Assembly (NCBI GenBank): GCA_013368325.1
Contig: JAACJK010000005.1
Location: 434,001 to 498,000 of the forward strand
DNA length: 64,000 bases
Direction: 5' to 3'
Source: Ephemerocybe angulata
Lineage: Eukaryota; Basidiomycota; Agaricomycetes; Agaricales; Psathyrellaceae
Shown: positions 45,210-55,650 of the stretch, piece after piece
How the letters are laid out: every line of letters starts with the position of its first letter
How positions within the stretch are numbered: position 1 is the first letter of the stretch
Position numbers and translations under genes: made by a program
Notes under the pieces: model-generated
The model's database searches: none
Told to the model about the DNA's origin: nothing
What the model saw: only the letters and a program-made list of their open reading frames with translations

Positions 45210-47270
45210 AATGCATCACAAAGGGACTTATATTGCAGTGCCGCCGGAGGTAATACATCATGCAAGCACGCGGCAACATTTAAGCGCCCGTTGCTTCGCT
45301 ACAGTTCACGACGCCTTACAGGTACGATATACCTTTAGAGCACGTTCTGTTTTAACAAGCAGTGTTGATGCCCGTAACCCTTGTCTCCTCGGCGGCTCCA
45401 ATCGGTGTGGGTCCATGGTTTTCCGCTTCTTGCTCGCCAACCTTCTTTTATCCACTCGTCTCGGGTCCGATACTGACGTACTTGCTGTGCTCGAGGTGGG
45501 GTGGACGGCTTGTGGGAGGGATGGTGCGAGTTTAGCCGCAGCGCTCAGGTGGGTTGGTGCCTGAGGAACCGGTGAGTAGCCGCAGCGGACGGCTTGTTGA
45601 AGCGCTGGTGGGAGTGTATCAGCAATGAGGAATCTGAAGAGGTAGTGAGATTACGAGGAGAACGCTAAAACTGAACATGGGCTTACAAAATGCGTCGGAT
45701 GTCACCTGTTGTAATATCGGCTCCCTTCCAAGCCGGAGCGGTGTCGTCAATCTCAACCGTGTTGGGAAAGACCCAGTCGCCTCGATCGTCCTCACCCTCG
45801 ACATCACTTTCATCGTCTTCCATGTCGCTATACTCGCCTTGCTCATGCCTCTCTTCCCTCTCTTGTACTTCCCTCGCCTCCGGCCTTTCGCTTTCCTCGT
45901 CTTCCTCCTTCAACCAACTCCAGTACGCCGCCACGTTCGTCCATACCTTCACAGTTTCCCCCCAGCTGTCGAGAATTTCGTAGTAACCAGGGTCTGGCTG
46001 CACCTTCAGTTTGCGACGGGGAGGCATGGGGTGGGGGTAGAAGAAAGGGGTTCTGAAAAGATATCGGCTCCGTGTCAGTTATTTAGGCTGGGAAATGATA
46101 CATCAAGCCCCAATAGAAAGGGGATGATGCATTAGAAGCTGGGAGGGAGTAATGGTGAGAGTGGAACTATTGAGCGAGAAGTGCCACACAATGCATCAGT
46201 CCTTAGACCGACCGAGGGCATCTGGTACACAGAGACTGATACATCAGCCCTAAAATATCAGTAGGAATAACGCTTTGGGTGTGATGCATTAAAGGCCGAC
46301 CGAGGCCAGCGTACTAGTGCACAGGGAGTGATACATCAGACCTAAAAAATCACTAGGGATAAGGCTTCGAATGTGATGCATTAAGCGCCGGAGAGCGGTC
46401 CCGGGGAGAGCGGAAAGACAGTCCAGGGATCGCTGACTGCAGGCGCTGTAATGCATCAGTCCTCGAACCCCAGGTATCATACCGGGGTACAAAGAGGTAA
46501 TGCATTAGTGTTGAAAAAGATGAAATAAGGCTTCGGTTAATGCATTGGAAGTACGGAAAGTAATACATCAGACCTAAGGAATCGGTAAGAATAAGACTTG
46601 GGTTTGTGATGCATTAAACTATGGTGAAGAGCGGACCCGGGGTGAGCGGGGAGCGAATGCAGGGCATGGCGAATGCGGCCCTGGGTCGACCTCGTAATGC
46701 ATTAGTCCATTGGGTAGAGGTACGGAAGGCAATGCATCATGAGTGAAGCTCGAAGAAGACATTTTCAGCTCTGGGCGAGGACTATCAAACCTATTTATCA
46801 GGCTCGGATGCCCCTTTTCCAGGATGATATGGAGGCCAATAAGGCGCCCGTGACATACATGTTCTCCTTGTAGCGTGGCGCAGGTACGTGAAGGGAAACC
46901 GCCAGTGGAAGGTCGCCAAAGTACGCACCTGGGTGAAGCCCCTGTCTCATATCAACGGTGATAGCCTCGTCAACCCGGACCTTCTGGACCTGGCAGATCC
47001 TGCCAAGTCTGGAAGAGATATCGAAGAAGATCTTGAATAAGAAGTCGCGGACGCCGTTCCCAAAATGGTGGGTCAAGGCGGGAGTGATGGCGGCACCCAA
47101 GGGCGCAAGGGCTGATGTAACTATACGAAGATGATGCATCGAGCCCATTTGGGTGGGAACGGGCACATGTGAGGGTAATGCATGACAGAGGACAGAGATG
47201 CTGGGACAATCAGTATCGCTGTTAATGCACCTCTCGGGAGACACTGATAATCCATATATGATGCATGACT
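45210..47270. repeat. subterminal TRATGCATYA motif array (right end of left element)
   Basis: By eye about 14 ATGCAT cores and five ATACATCA variants, for example near 45212, 46126, 46192, 46282, 46375, 46449, 46498, 46540, 46609, 46696, 46733, 47132 and 47262. It is the same motif as at 29830-31540, on the other side of the element genes and close to the metacaspase break. The genes in between contain only scattered single copies. Confidence 0.8.
45683..46027 (-). CDS. small acidic protein F, inside the repeat-rich end
   Basis: Start MPPRRKLKVQPDPGYYEILD at 46027; 114 residues, with a tryptophan-containing segment (AAYWSWLKEEDEESERPEA) and a very acidic middle (YSDMEDDESDVEGEDD). Codon use looks coding. 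A minus-strand open stretch downstream (about 45330-45560), rich in Lys/Arg (RRVDKRRLASKKRK), could be another exon, but I could not find an in-phase splice. No counterpart seen in the visible part of the right element. Function unknown. Confidence 0.45.
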   Translation of the reverse strand: MPPRRKLKVQPDPGYYEILDSWGETVKVWTNVAAYWSWLKEEDEESERPEAREVQEREERHEQGEYSDMEDDESDVEGEDDRGDWVFPNTVEIDDTAPAWKGADITTGDIRRIL

Positions 47271-47378
47271 GGGGCAGATACAGGTGCCAGTTCTCTGAAG
47301 GGCAAGAACAGTGTCAGACTATGGATGTCCGCCCAAATGAAGATGGGCAGGGAAAGGGCGCCCGGGCCAGATGCGCAC

Positions 47379-47658
47379 CTGTAATGTACTTTCGGATGTT
47401 GAGGACATCGTTGATGCAACCCTTGAGCTCGTCGTCAGACCCAATATAGTTGATGCCAATCTGGAGTCCTACAGCCTCAGCAATAGCGTACAACAGGGTT
47501 AGAAATTAAACACTGACAAGCAACGCCTTCTTCGTTCCACAGCAAGTGGAGTAGGCCCACTCAACGCCCTCACCGGTAACCTCAGGGTCACAACAGTTAT
47601 ACAGATCGGCGCCAGACAAAGTGGGCTTAGCTGGGGCACTGTGGTGGCAATGATCCAT
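47379..47658 (-). pseudogene. metacaspase, N-terminal part (split gene)
   Basis: Starts with ATG at 47656-47658 (MDHCHHSAPAKPTL). It encodes a short Cys-containing prodomain, then KKALL, and after an intron (GTCAGT..CTCCAG) IGINYIGSDDELKGCINDVL and NIRKYIT. The last host codons are at about 47379-47385. KKALLIGINY and LKGCINDV are standard for the metacaspase p20 start. The next expected residues (NFG...LTDD) are at 29803 and below. No stop or frameshift in this part. Confidence 0.85.
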
Positions 47659-48329
47659 GAGGGATAGATATGTAGTTTACGAAGGCTATTGGCGTAAGTT
47701 TACGCCCAGAGGTAGTGTGCCTTTATGTACTGTACCTCCATCCCACCGCACTAGTATAGGCGATTCAGACATTTCGGTGGCGGATATGGGCGCCATTAGA
47801 GACTTCAATCAAGGGTCTGGAGTTTTCATACCTCCGACTCCAGAAGTTATTGTGAACGTCAATATCTAACGGCAGATCTCTTGCAAAGTCCTGCGCTCTA
47901 TTCAAGCATTCCATTGATTGGAATGTTTCGAGACATCTGGACATTCATTCCGATTTGAGTCCTTGACGGCCCTGATTTGTGAACTGGGAGGGTTCCAGCG
48001 CTGTCTGTAAATATAGACTCTACATTTGAACCATGGTAGCCAAATATGTCTTCGGTATCGTAGATCAATTTACTAGATAGGCGGGGACCTGAGCAGAGGC
48101 ATAGATAGCGAGAAACAAGATAAGCGCCCGTCATCATCTCAATTTGGTTAGGCGCCTTGATGCTGTTTGATATCCTTGTGCCATATCGTATATTTTTTGA
48201 CGAATATAAAGTATAGAGAGTAGCAATGAACATGTAATTAACTGCCGGGAAGTCCATAATATCTGTGAGAATAGGAATGATAGCACAGTATTCGAGCCTT
48301 AGTGATTGCATAATCCGAACACACAGTCA
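47659..48329. other. probable metacaspase promoter and spacer
   Basis: Upstream of the metacaspase start. No gene recognised; one TAAGCGCCC octamer at about 48122. Several short open frames without support. Confidence 0.35.
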
Positions 48330-49202
48330 TCAGAGCCTCTCCAGCCGAGGTGTCTTCTCCCCGTACTCCACCCGAGAGCTTGGAGGGAGGAAAAACCTCG
48401 CAAGGTTCGCCTCGTTCCCAAACTTCTGCATGGATCTATTAACCCACACACGAGTCTTCCTACTCCAAGATGCCTCCTCCGTGATCCCCGCGTCCGGATG
48501 AGTCGGGATCATCCCCAATGCATCGCCAAGACAAAGAACGAGGCTGGTGTAGGGGGAGCGCTCAGCCTTAAGAGCGGGACTCATTGTTAAAGGACCAGAG
48601 TATAAAGAGTGGGGTGTGAGCCCCGTTCCCAAGCTAGTAAGGCTAAATAGGAAGTCGTCGTCCCTGAAGTAGCTTGACTCTACTTCGTCGAACCCGACGG
48701 ACTTGCCCGTTTTCTGGGCATAATCGCATCCAGCCAAAGGGACGGGCGATATTGGGTGCGCAGCCTTGCTTGCCAGTAGTTTGAGGTTGGCAGCACTGAA
48801 TGGGAGTCCGACTAGGATTGAGGTGAACTTGAAGGTGGGCAGGGAGGTGTCACGCCGCTGATGGCGGCTGCGCATCTTAATTAGGTTGGGATCCTCCGCC
48901 CAGTCCAAAGCGTGTATCATGCCCAGGTTTCTCTTGCTAGTGGGGTCTAGGACTAGGAACGACCACTTGCGCTCGTCCTGGTGTGATTTGAGAGGTCCGT
49001 GCTGCATCAGGAACAGCGTTGGGAGCACCTGGTGCTGTCCCCCTGGTGCAATACTTTGCGACAGTTGTCGAGGGGTGTTGGGTGCAATATTGGCGACCAT
49101 TGTCACAAATGCACCTCCAATGCACCTGAGAATGCCACATTTGGGCAGGGTGAAATTTGGCTGCTCCATGCCATCACAGATTGTGTGTCTACGTAGAAAC
49201 AC
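48330..49202 (-). CDS. unrecognised single-exon protein
   Basis: 290 codons without stop on the minus strand; a likelier start is MEQPNFTLPKCGILRC at about 49169. It contains HQDERKWSFLVLDPTSKRN and LGMIHALDWAEDPN and ends with a Pro-Ser-Arg-rich tail. No signal peptide, membrane segment or catalytic motif is recognised. It lies between the metacaspase and the repeat-rich end of the second KDZ element. It may be a host gene or part of one; the family is not known to me. Confidence 0.4.
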   Translation of the reverse strand: MFLRRHTICDGMEQPNFTLPKCGILRCIGGAFVTMVANIAPNTPRQLSQSIAPGGQHQVLPTLFLMQHGPLKSHQDERKWSFLVLDPTSKRNLGMIHALDWAEDPNLIKMRSRHQRRDTSLPTFKFTSILVGLPFSAANLKLLASKAAHPISPVPLAGCDYAQKTGKSVGFDEVESSYFRDDDFLFSLTSLGTGLTPHSLYSGPLTMSPALKAERSPYTSLVLCLGDALGMIPTHPDAGITEEASWSRKTRVWVNRSMQKFGNEANLARFFLPPSSRVEYGEKTPRLERL

Positions 49203-49590
49203 GTGTCAGGCTCAACCCGACGTCGGGAGCGCCATCACTGCCGCCCTGGGTGACTATTGGGGATGGCCTTCAACTTCTAACTTGGGGGCCTTTGATCTGA
49301 CGGGGGCCCTGAATCTTCGTCCCTTCTAGCGTAATATACGAGAAGATCCTCAAATACCGATTTGCTCTACAGATAGATCGGGAATATGCCTGTAGGCAGC
49401 CCTGCGCCGGTCGTCGTTGGGGCGGGTAGGGGGGGGCGTACGGGCTTGAAGCAGGGATGTACTTAGATGCTAAGTCCTGTATATTGCGTGTGTCAGAGCT
49501 GCTGTTAGTGCCTTTGATTAGAGTTACATAGTCTCTGCAAGGACAATACAGGACCCTCCCCCCTTTGATGCCCATTCGTCTCTTCCCCCC

Positions 49591-49935
49591 TCTCGATGCA
49601 CCTCGGCTGTACGATGCATGAGTATGCACCACCGGATGCACCTCGTTCTGGTCGAAGCGTCGCCTCCCTCTCGATGCACCTCGGCTGTACGATGCATGAG
49701 TATGCACCACCGGATGCACCTCGTTCTGGTCGAAGCGTCGCCTCCCTCTCGATGCACCTCGGCTGTACGATGCATGAGTATGCACCACCGGATGCACCTC
49801 GTTCAGGTCGAAGCGTCGCCTCCCTCTCGATGCACCTCGGCTGTACGATGCATGAGTATGCACCACCGGATGCACCTCGTTCTGGTCGAAGCGTCACCTG
49901 CCCTCTTGTTGCACCTCAGCTGTACGAAGCATGAG
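49591..49935. repeat. 78-bp minisatellite, about 4.4 copies
   Basis: Units start at 49591, 49669, 49747 and 49825, followed by a diverged partial copy. Each carries CGATGCACCTCGG, GATGCATGAGTATGCACC and CGGATGCACCTCG. The unit is 26 codons long, so several frames on both strands are open through it; these open frames are products of the repeat and not genes. Confidence 0.92.
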
Positions 49936-50154
49936 TACGCACCACCGGATGCACCTCGTTCCGATTGATGCGTCGATGCTTGCACCTCGTTCTGGTCATA
50001 TTCCGCACCCCTTGCCCAGCCTTCCAGCAGGCGATAATCCAATGCTGGACGTTTCTTGTACCATGGTTCTCCCAAGATACGTCCACACATACTGGATCTC
50101 TGAATATATTTCACGGCCCATCAATCCTACCTTCCCCTCATTACTGTCGTTACC

Positions 50155-50560
50155 GATTGATCCACCCGCCCGTGTCCGTGCACCACGCCCGAAGCTCCGT
50201 CCCCGTGCACCACGCCCAACTGAGCGCCACCTCCAGTACAAATGGACCTCTCCATGCACCACGCCCAAAGCGCCGCCTCCAGCACCGATGCACCTCTCCA
50301 TGCACCACGCCCGAAGCGCCGTCACCAGCACAGATGCACCTCTCCATGCACCACGCCCGAAGCGCCGTCAATGCGCCGTCACCAGCGCAGATGCACCTCT
50401 CCGTGCACCACGCCCGAAGCGACGAACGCACCCCTCCGTGCACCACGCCCGAATTTCATTGCCAGTACACCATGCACCACACCTGAATACCTGCCAGCAG
50501 TGCGAATGCACTTCGGGTGGTATTCGCTTCTAATCGATACACCGCCCCGTGCACCACGCG
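50155..50560. repeat. degenerate GTGCACCACGCCC / GATGCACCTCTCC repeats
   Basis: Eight or more units of 25-50 bp with GTGCACCACGCCC(A/G)AA and GATGCACCTCTCC(A/G)TGCACCA lie between the minisatellite and the second transposase. A few more GATGCACAC-type copies lie at 50850-50930. Probable counterpart of the TRATGCATYA arrays of the left element. Confidence 0.75.
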
Positions 50561-51063
50561 CATCACCCCTCGCATCACTCCTCAGAATAGACAGGACGGG
50601 TGCAACATATATAATCAAAGACTTGGTCAATGCAAGTCCGTAAAGAATTGAACCAGGCTATGTTAAGACGACTGTGACTCTCAGCCTTGGTAGACATCAT
50701 AAGCGCCGTATAAGCGCCCATAGGGCGCTTATTTAGGTTTTTACATGAACGGTGGTATGAAGCCAATAAGTACCTCAGCCTTGCCTCAGCCTTGCCTCAT
50801 CCAACCCAAACGAAGGGAGCGCAGCGTATACCGCAGCATACACCAGTGTGCATCCCACTTTTTATAGCGTCAGTGGTGCATGCCGCTGGATAATACACAA
50901 CTGAGTGGTGTATATTGCACCAATACCATGTTACCTCTTAGAATATAGCGACTAAGCATGACTCTCACTACCTGGTACTTATACCAATGTGGTCCTATAC
51001 GTATTAGTAAATACAGAATACATCGAAGCTGAATCCATCTCGGCAAAGTCGAGACTCCGGCAA

Positions 51064-54000
51064 CTATGGGGAGGCCATTTCAACGTCAGAGGATGATTTA
51101 TCTACGTTGTCTCCAATGTCCTGTTCCTCCTGCTTCTGCCTGCGTGCGTAGAATAGCCTTGGGTCCTTTATTTCCGCGTATGCCCCCGCTATCTGCTTGT
51201 CGACATTTTGCCACGCGTGTTCGAAGCGATTTCGGAGACTGAGGCATAACGAGCCCTGCCGCCTTGCATAGGCACGCAAGCCCTCGTCATACTCTGGGGA
51301 TACCGTCTCCACTGCCTGTCTGGCCCCCGCTTTTTCATACCAACTGTTCTCCTTCCATTTAAAGAAACGAATGGTGCGGTTCATTTCTTCCCTCACAATT
51401 CGTATCTCTTCTTGATATCGAGAAGCCCTTGCTCTCGACTTCGCCCATTCAACCTTAATCGCTACGGACACCATCAGCCGAGTTTCCATAGTGACAGACC
51501 TTTGGTGTAGGTAATACTTACCTTCCGCTTCGTACTCGGTGTGGTTGTCTTCTGCCGCGGAAGCATGTCGCCAGATCCAAGACGACACTTGCCTCGTTGC
51601 CCCTGTCCTGTTGTTCACATCCCGATTGACCTCGGGCTCATCAAGATCGGGGCGTACCATCGCCCTGATATCACTATCTTCAAGGGGAAGGTAGAAGCTC
51701 TCCAGTCCCGACTTGCCTAACATCTTTCCTAGGGAAAGGAGTGCAACACGGGCTTGACGGTACTCGTCCCTCGCCACCGCAATCTGCCCTTCTATCGTGG
51801 CGAGTAGATTCAGTGCTTTGGTATTGGCACCCTGACCCCGCAGCCATCGTTTCTTCAAATCGTGCACAGTGATGCGACGTTGAAGGGACCTGCGTAGACT
51901 TGTCAGCGCTTCCTGCGCCTGAGCGGAACGCAGCTGAAATTCTATTTCTGTTAGCCGCTTGTCAACGGGGACCTGCTTGCCAATCTGGGATGGAAGCCAA
52001 AGGGGGAGATCGTAGGGCGGAATGGTCTTGGAGCCCGTGGCCTTCTGACGTAGAAAGAGGGTGGATGGAATGTAGAGCTGCAGGGACTGATACCACGCGT
52101 CGACGCGGCGGACGAGTGTGTTCGATCGAAGCTGGATGCGGGTGAGTTCTCGGTCTCGAGAATGGGTCCATGTCTTTTTCATGTCAGACTTTAGAGCCCT
52201 CCTATCAGGCTATAGTTAGAGATAGAACAAAAGGAGGGCGAATTGGACATACTGATCACTTTCGAGGTCAATACCTCGAGAGATGAGTACACTGGGCGAT
52301 ATGTCCGGACTTAGAGAAACATCCTTCCCAGCGGCCAATGCCGCAGCTTCTTCCTCCGCGAGCGCCTTCCTCACGGCGACCTGTGTTGGGGTTGTGACAC
52401 ACATCTCGAATGGGTTGGCGTTCTTGGTCGGGTCCTTCTCCCAGGCGACCATCTTCTCTGTCCACTCCTTCACCTTAATCGGGTCAAGCGTGCTTTCTAG
52501 TTCTTGGTGAGAAATTGCGTGCTCCGCGACTCTCGACACGGCTGTATCCATCTTCTTCGACAGGGAAGAGCCTATGAAATTAGTTTTAATATAGCCATAT
52601 ATCATACGTTAAGAGCGTACATACCCAAATCAACCACTTTCCGCCAATTATAGTCACCAAAGTTGTAGTCTAAGGTATCCCGCCTCGTTCCTGGTCCCAT
52701 CTCCCGTGTACTGGGGGCGAGAGGGTTTGCCTCGCCCCATCCCCGCTCAGGTGCCTCACCATCGCCTAGACCAGCGCCCGGAGTCAGCATAAAGGCAAAT
52801 TTGGTTTGGCACGGGGCGACGTGGGCGGGGAGGTGGAATTTTGGAACGAGGAAGCGGGTCTTAGCGTCTTCGGCGAGAACTGGAGACTTGGGGTCAATCT
52901 TCCTGATCCGCTCGATAAAGTGCTTGGACCATTGACAGGCGATGTCATAGGAAAGAAAGAAGGTCTTCAGAATTCCCAGCGCGAGTACCACGATTCCCCA
53001 GTGCAAGATATAGTCCATGTTACAGTAACTGGCGTGAGTTAGTGACATTCCTGACTGAGTCCGATAGAGGATACTCACCGTTCTCCCTTTTGCAAATCGC
53101 ATACGGCAGACGGGCGCTTCATATTATGCCTAGCACATTCCACAGTTGCCACACCAGACGCAGCGTAACCCTGACCCGGTGTAACATCGGCCAAATTGAC
53201 AGCATCGTGGCGCGAGCAAGTGCTCTTCGGCTCTACTTCATCCTCATGCTCCTTTAGGTAATCAGCGAACTTTCCTGGTTTTACGAAGTAGGAGAAGCCT
53301 TGGCTGAGTCCTGGATCTGCCGTCTCACTCGAAACGTCCTTGCGTTTGAGTCGGAAACATGCATCGAGGGCCAAGTTGAGAGCGTGAATATATCTACCAC
53401 ATATCCTCAGCAGCGAGTATCAAAGATGTGAGCATGCCTACCTGGTCTCCTCTGGTTCGTCCTCCCAGCCTTCGGGCATATTGATTCCGGGGTGAGGACA
53501 TGGGGGGCAGAGAACCGCACACTCGCCCTCCTTCGTATCAGCCGCCCCATGGATCGGGTCATGGCCGCGCTGGTGACGTTTTAGAAGCTTGAGGTGTCTC
53601 CACTCGTGCACCATCCGCAAAAAACTAGGGTATCGATCCTAATAATATAATATTCGTAAGGGAGAAAAGAAGGTACTGAAATACGTACTTTAACAGAGCC
53701 CAGTCCTGTGTTATCGGTAAGGCGGGAGATTGTGTTGTATAATTCGTAAGGAGAAACCTTGGATTCGTATTGTAGAATCTCGAAGAGCTCTAGAAGACGA
53801 AACGTAGCGGCAGATTTGGGGTTGATTGTGGTTGCCGGATAGAGCCGTCGCTCCAGAAGCTGTTCGATTTGGGTTTGGGAAGATGCCCCACATCCACAGT
53901 AGTCAACCCCAAGAGTGTGAACGCCGTCCAGATCCAGAATGACGAAGTCATCCCCCCAAGCTGTATCAGGCTTTGGGCAAGTTTCCCCCAGCGTATGCCC

Positions 54001-54764
54001 AAGCTGAATGCGCAAACCGAGTGACTTGAGGGTCACCTTAGTAAAGAAATTACCATTCCACTTCTAGGTCTAAGGATCAGGGAGGGGAGCCAGTATACAT
54101 GATGAGATCCTACCTGAATCCGATGTAGTGGTAAGGTCCGGTGAGCATTGACCATGCAAGGCCCGCACGCAATCCCAGAGTTATCACAGCTGAGGCATCG
54201 GTACTCAGGCACCCGACCGGCTGAGCAGCTTGGACAGATGGTAGGTGGACTCTTACCTCGCCCCTCCAGCGTGATGAGGTAGCGTAAATACAAATCAATG
54301 TGCTTAACCCACTCATGGATAGCCTTGTCCTGCGTATGCCGGTTAGCCATGATAAATAGACGAAACTTGAGACTTACTCCTTGGCCTTTGGGTCTTTTTC
54401 GACCCGGCTCCTCGTCGCTGACCTCAGGATCTTCCATCGGAGGGGGAAGATCGTGTTCCAAAAAGCTGTCCATGTATGCACGATCCCAGCCGTTCAGCTC
54501 ACTGGCAGCGACCCATGATGTGAGAATCTCTTCAGTTGTTCTTGAATCGTTGACAGTCACATCTGGAGCATGAACCCCAGAGGGAGCTGCCAAAGCTGCG
54601 ACCTTAAAGCCCCCCAGAGACAGAGTCTTCAGTTTAGTTGTTTGAAGAGTTCGAGACGTGGCACCAGACAAGCCACCCACAGGCGGCGGGGCATCTAGGG
54701 TTGTTGGCGTGTATGTAGACATCTTGATTTTAGAAGGCTTTCGTTTGGTTGTCGACTTAGGCAT
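51064..54764 (-). CDS. KDZ transposase with CxC2-type cysteine cluster (right)
   Basis: Start MPKSTTKRKPSKIKMSTYTP at 54762-54764; stop near 51064. The exons follow the same pattern as the left transposase: CPSCSAGRVPEYRCLSCDNSG, CGPCMVNAHRTLPLH, DYCGCGA, LALDACFRLKRKDVSS (first Asp), SYDIACQWSKH (second Asp), GEAPERGWG (Glu), STREMGPGTRRDTLDYNFGD, then the long helical C-terminus beginning MKKTWTHSRDRELTRIQLRS. No stops or frameshifts seen in the exons. An intron near 51465-51525 separates EYEAEG from IKVEWAKSRA, as in the left gene. Homologous throughout with the left copy, with many substitutions. Likely an intact transposase of a related but distinct subfamily. Confidence 0.88.
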
Positions 54765-54894
54765 AGTGGGCGAGATGAGAGTAGCTCGATGAACCCGGAA
54801 TGACGGGTGTGTGACCCATCCAAACTTTAGCTCACCGGATTGGACTACTGCCGTAATGCTGACCCAAAGCAGTCGACAACGTACCACCACCGTG
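54765..54894. promoter_or_regulatory. bidirectional promoter between right transposase and B
   Basis: 130 bases between divergent start codons, mirroring 41230-41410 of the left element. No clear TATA box. Confidence 0.45.
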
Positions 54895-55650
54895 ATGGGA
54901 CGGCGAGCCAAATACCTGACTGTCGAGGCGAAAAAAGAGGCTCACCGGGAGCAGAGGAAAGCTCTCATGAGGCGACCAAGGTGTGTTCAACAATATACAT
55001 ACCATGGGCCATCCTGACTGTACCGTTTCAGTGCCCGACGCGCTCGGCACGAGGAGAATAGGCGGTACTACTACAAGAAGAAGCCACCCCCAACTGTCCC
55101 GGCCGAAGTCGTACGACATGCGGCTCTCCCGCTCTCTTGGTCTGACTGGAGCTCAATATTTGTCCGCTTCCTCCAAGGTCAGGATATGCTGGTCCTTGAC
55201 GAGGTGGAGCTTGAACTTGAAGACTTAGTCTCCCTTGTCGGAGACCCACCATACCCACCGACCCTCACAACTTTGGAGTGCTTTGACGACATTTGGGGGC
55301 CCGTCTCCGCCGCATTGCATGGTCGCATGACGTGGGAGTACGTGGGGGAGATCAATGGGAAGATCGCCTCGATGGCCAGAACGGCGGATGTTGACCTCAG
55401 GGTTGAGCTCTGGGCACGGCATAAGGAACTTTTGGAAAGGCGTCAGGCTCTCTTGTCTTACCTCCCTAACTCGCACTCACTCTGCTACAACACTCCATCA
55501 AATACTCTTACCTCTCTAAACATCATGTGGACTTCGCGACTTATAGTGTATAATGCGGAGGACATTGAAGCGTTATCGCGTAGCCGCATTGATTTGGTAC
55601 GGAAATGGACGGACAGGGTGTGGGACTTGGAGTCTGAACAGCGTGTGTAG
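54895..55650 (+). CDS. KDZ-element gene B (right copy)
   Basis: Exon 1 (54895-54980) encodes MGRRAKYLTVEAKKEAHREQ and further basic residues. An intron (54981-55031, GTGTGT..TTTCAG) is followed by ARRARHEENRRYYYKKKPPP, then SWSDWSSIFVRFLQGQDMLV, the acidic GDPPYPPTLTTLECFDDIWG block and a C-terminal helix ending WTDRVWDLESEQRV. All key blocks of the left B are present. A segment near SHSLCYNTPSNTL may be an unspliced intron. It faces the transposase gene as in the left element. Function unknown. Confidence 0.68.

Larger units (their letters stand above)
29804..47378 (-). mobile_element. composite KDZ DNA transposon (left copy), about 17.6 kb
   Basis: Bounded by the two halves of the metacaspase gene. 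It contains, from left: E (-), D (+), C (+), E' (+), B (-), the KDZ transposase A (+) and F (-). About 1.7 kb at the left end and 2 kb at the right end are crowded with TRATGCATYA motifs. Candidate termini read inward are GTGCAC (left) and GTGCGC (right), only weakly alike, and no target duplication is certain. The second copy at 49.6 to >64 kb has the same five core genes in the same relative order and strand. KDZ elements are known fungal DNA transposons; this boundary assignment is inference from the interrupted gene and the motif distribution. Confidence 0.78.

Noticed and set aside
45184..45564. Plus-strand open frame after the left transposase
   Set aside because: No similarity to the right element and no coding signal. 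The minus strand here is Lys/Arg-rich, but no in-phase splice to gene F could be found.
29804..47378. An 8-bp target-site duplication for the left KDZ element
   Set aside because: The flanks read CATTACAG and GTGAAAAG before the shared continuation and do not match convincingly; the exact ends are therefore uncertain.
49505..50643. Long overlapping open frames on both strands in the ATGCACC region
   Set aside because: They arise from a repeat unit of 26 codons and related degenerate repeats; the same repeats are open in several frames at once.
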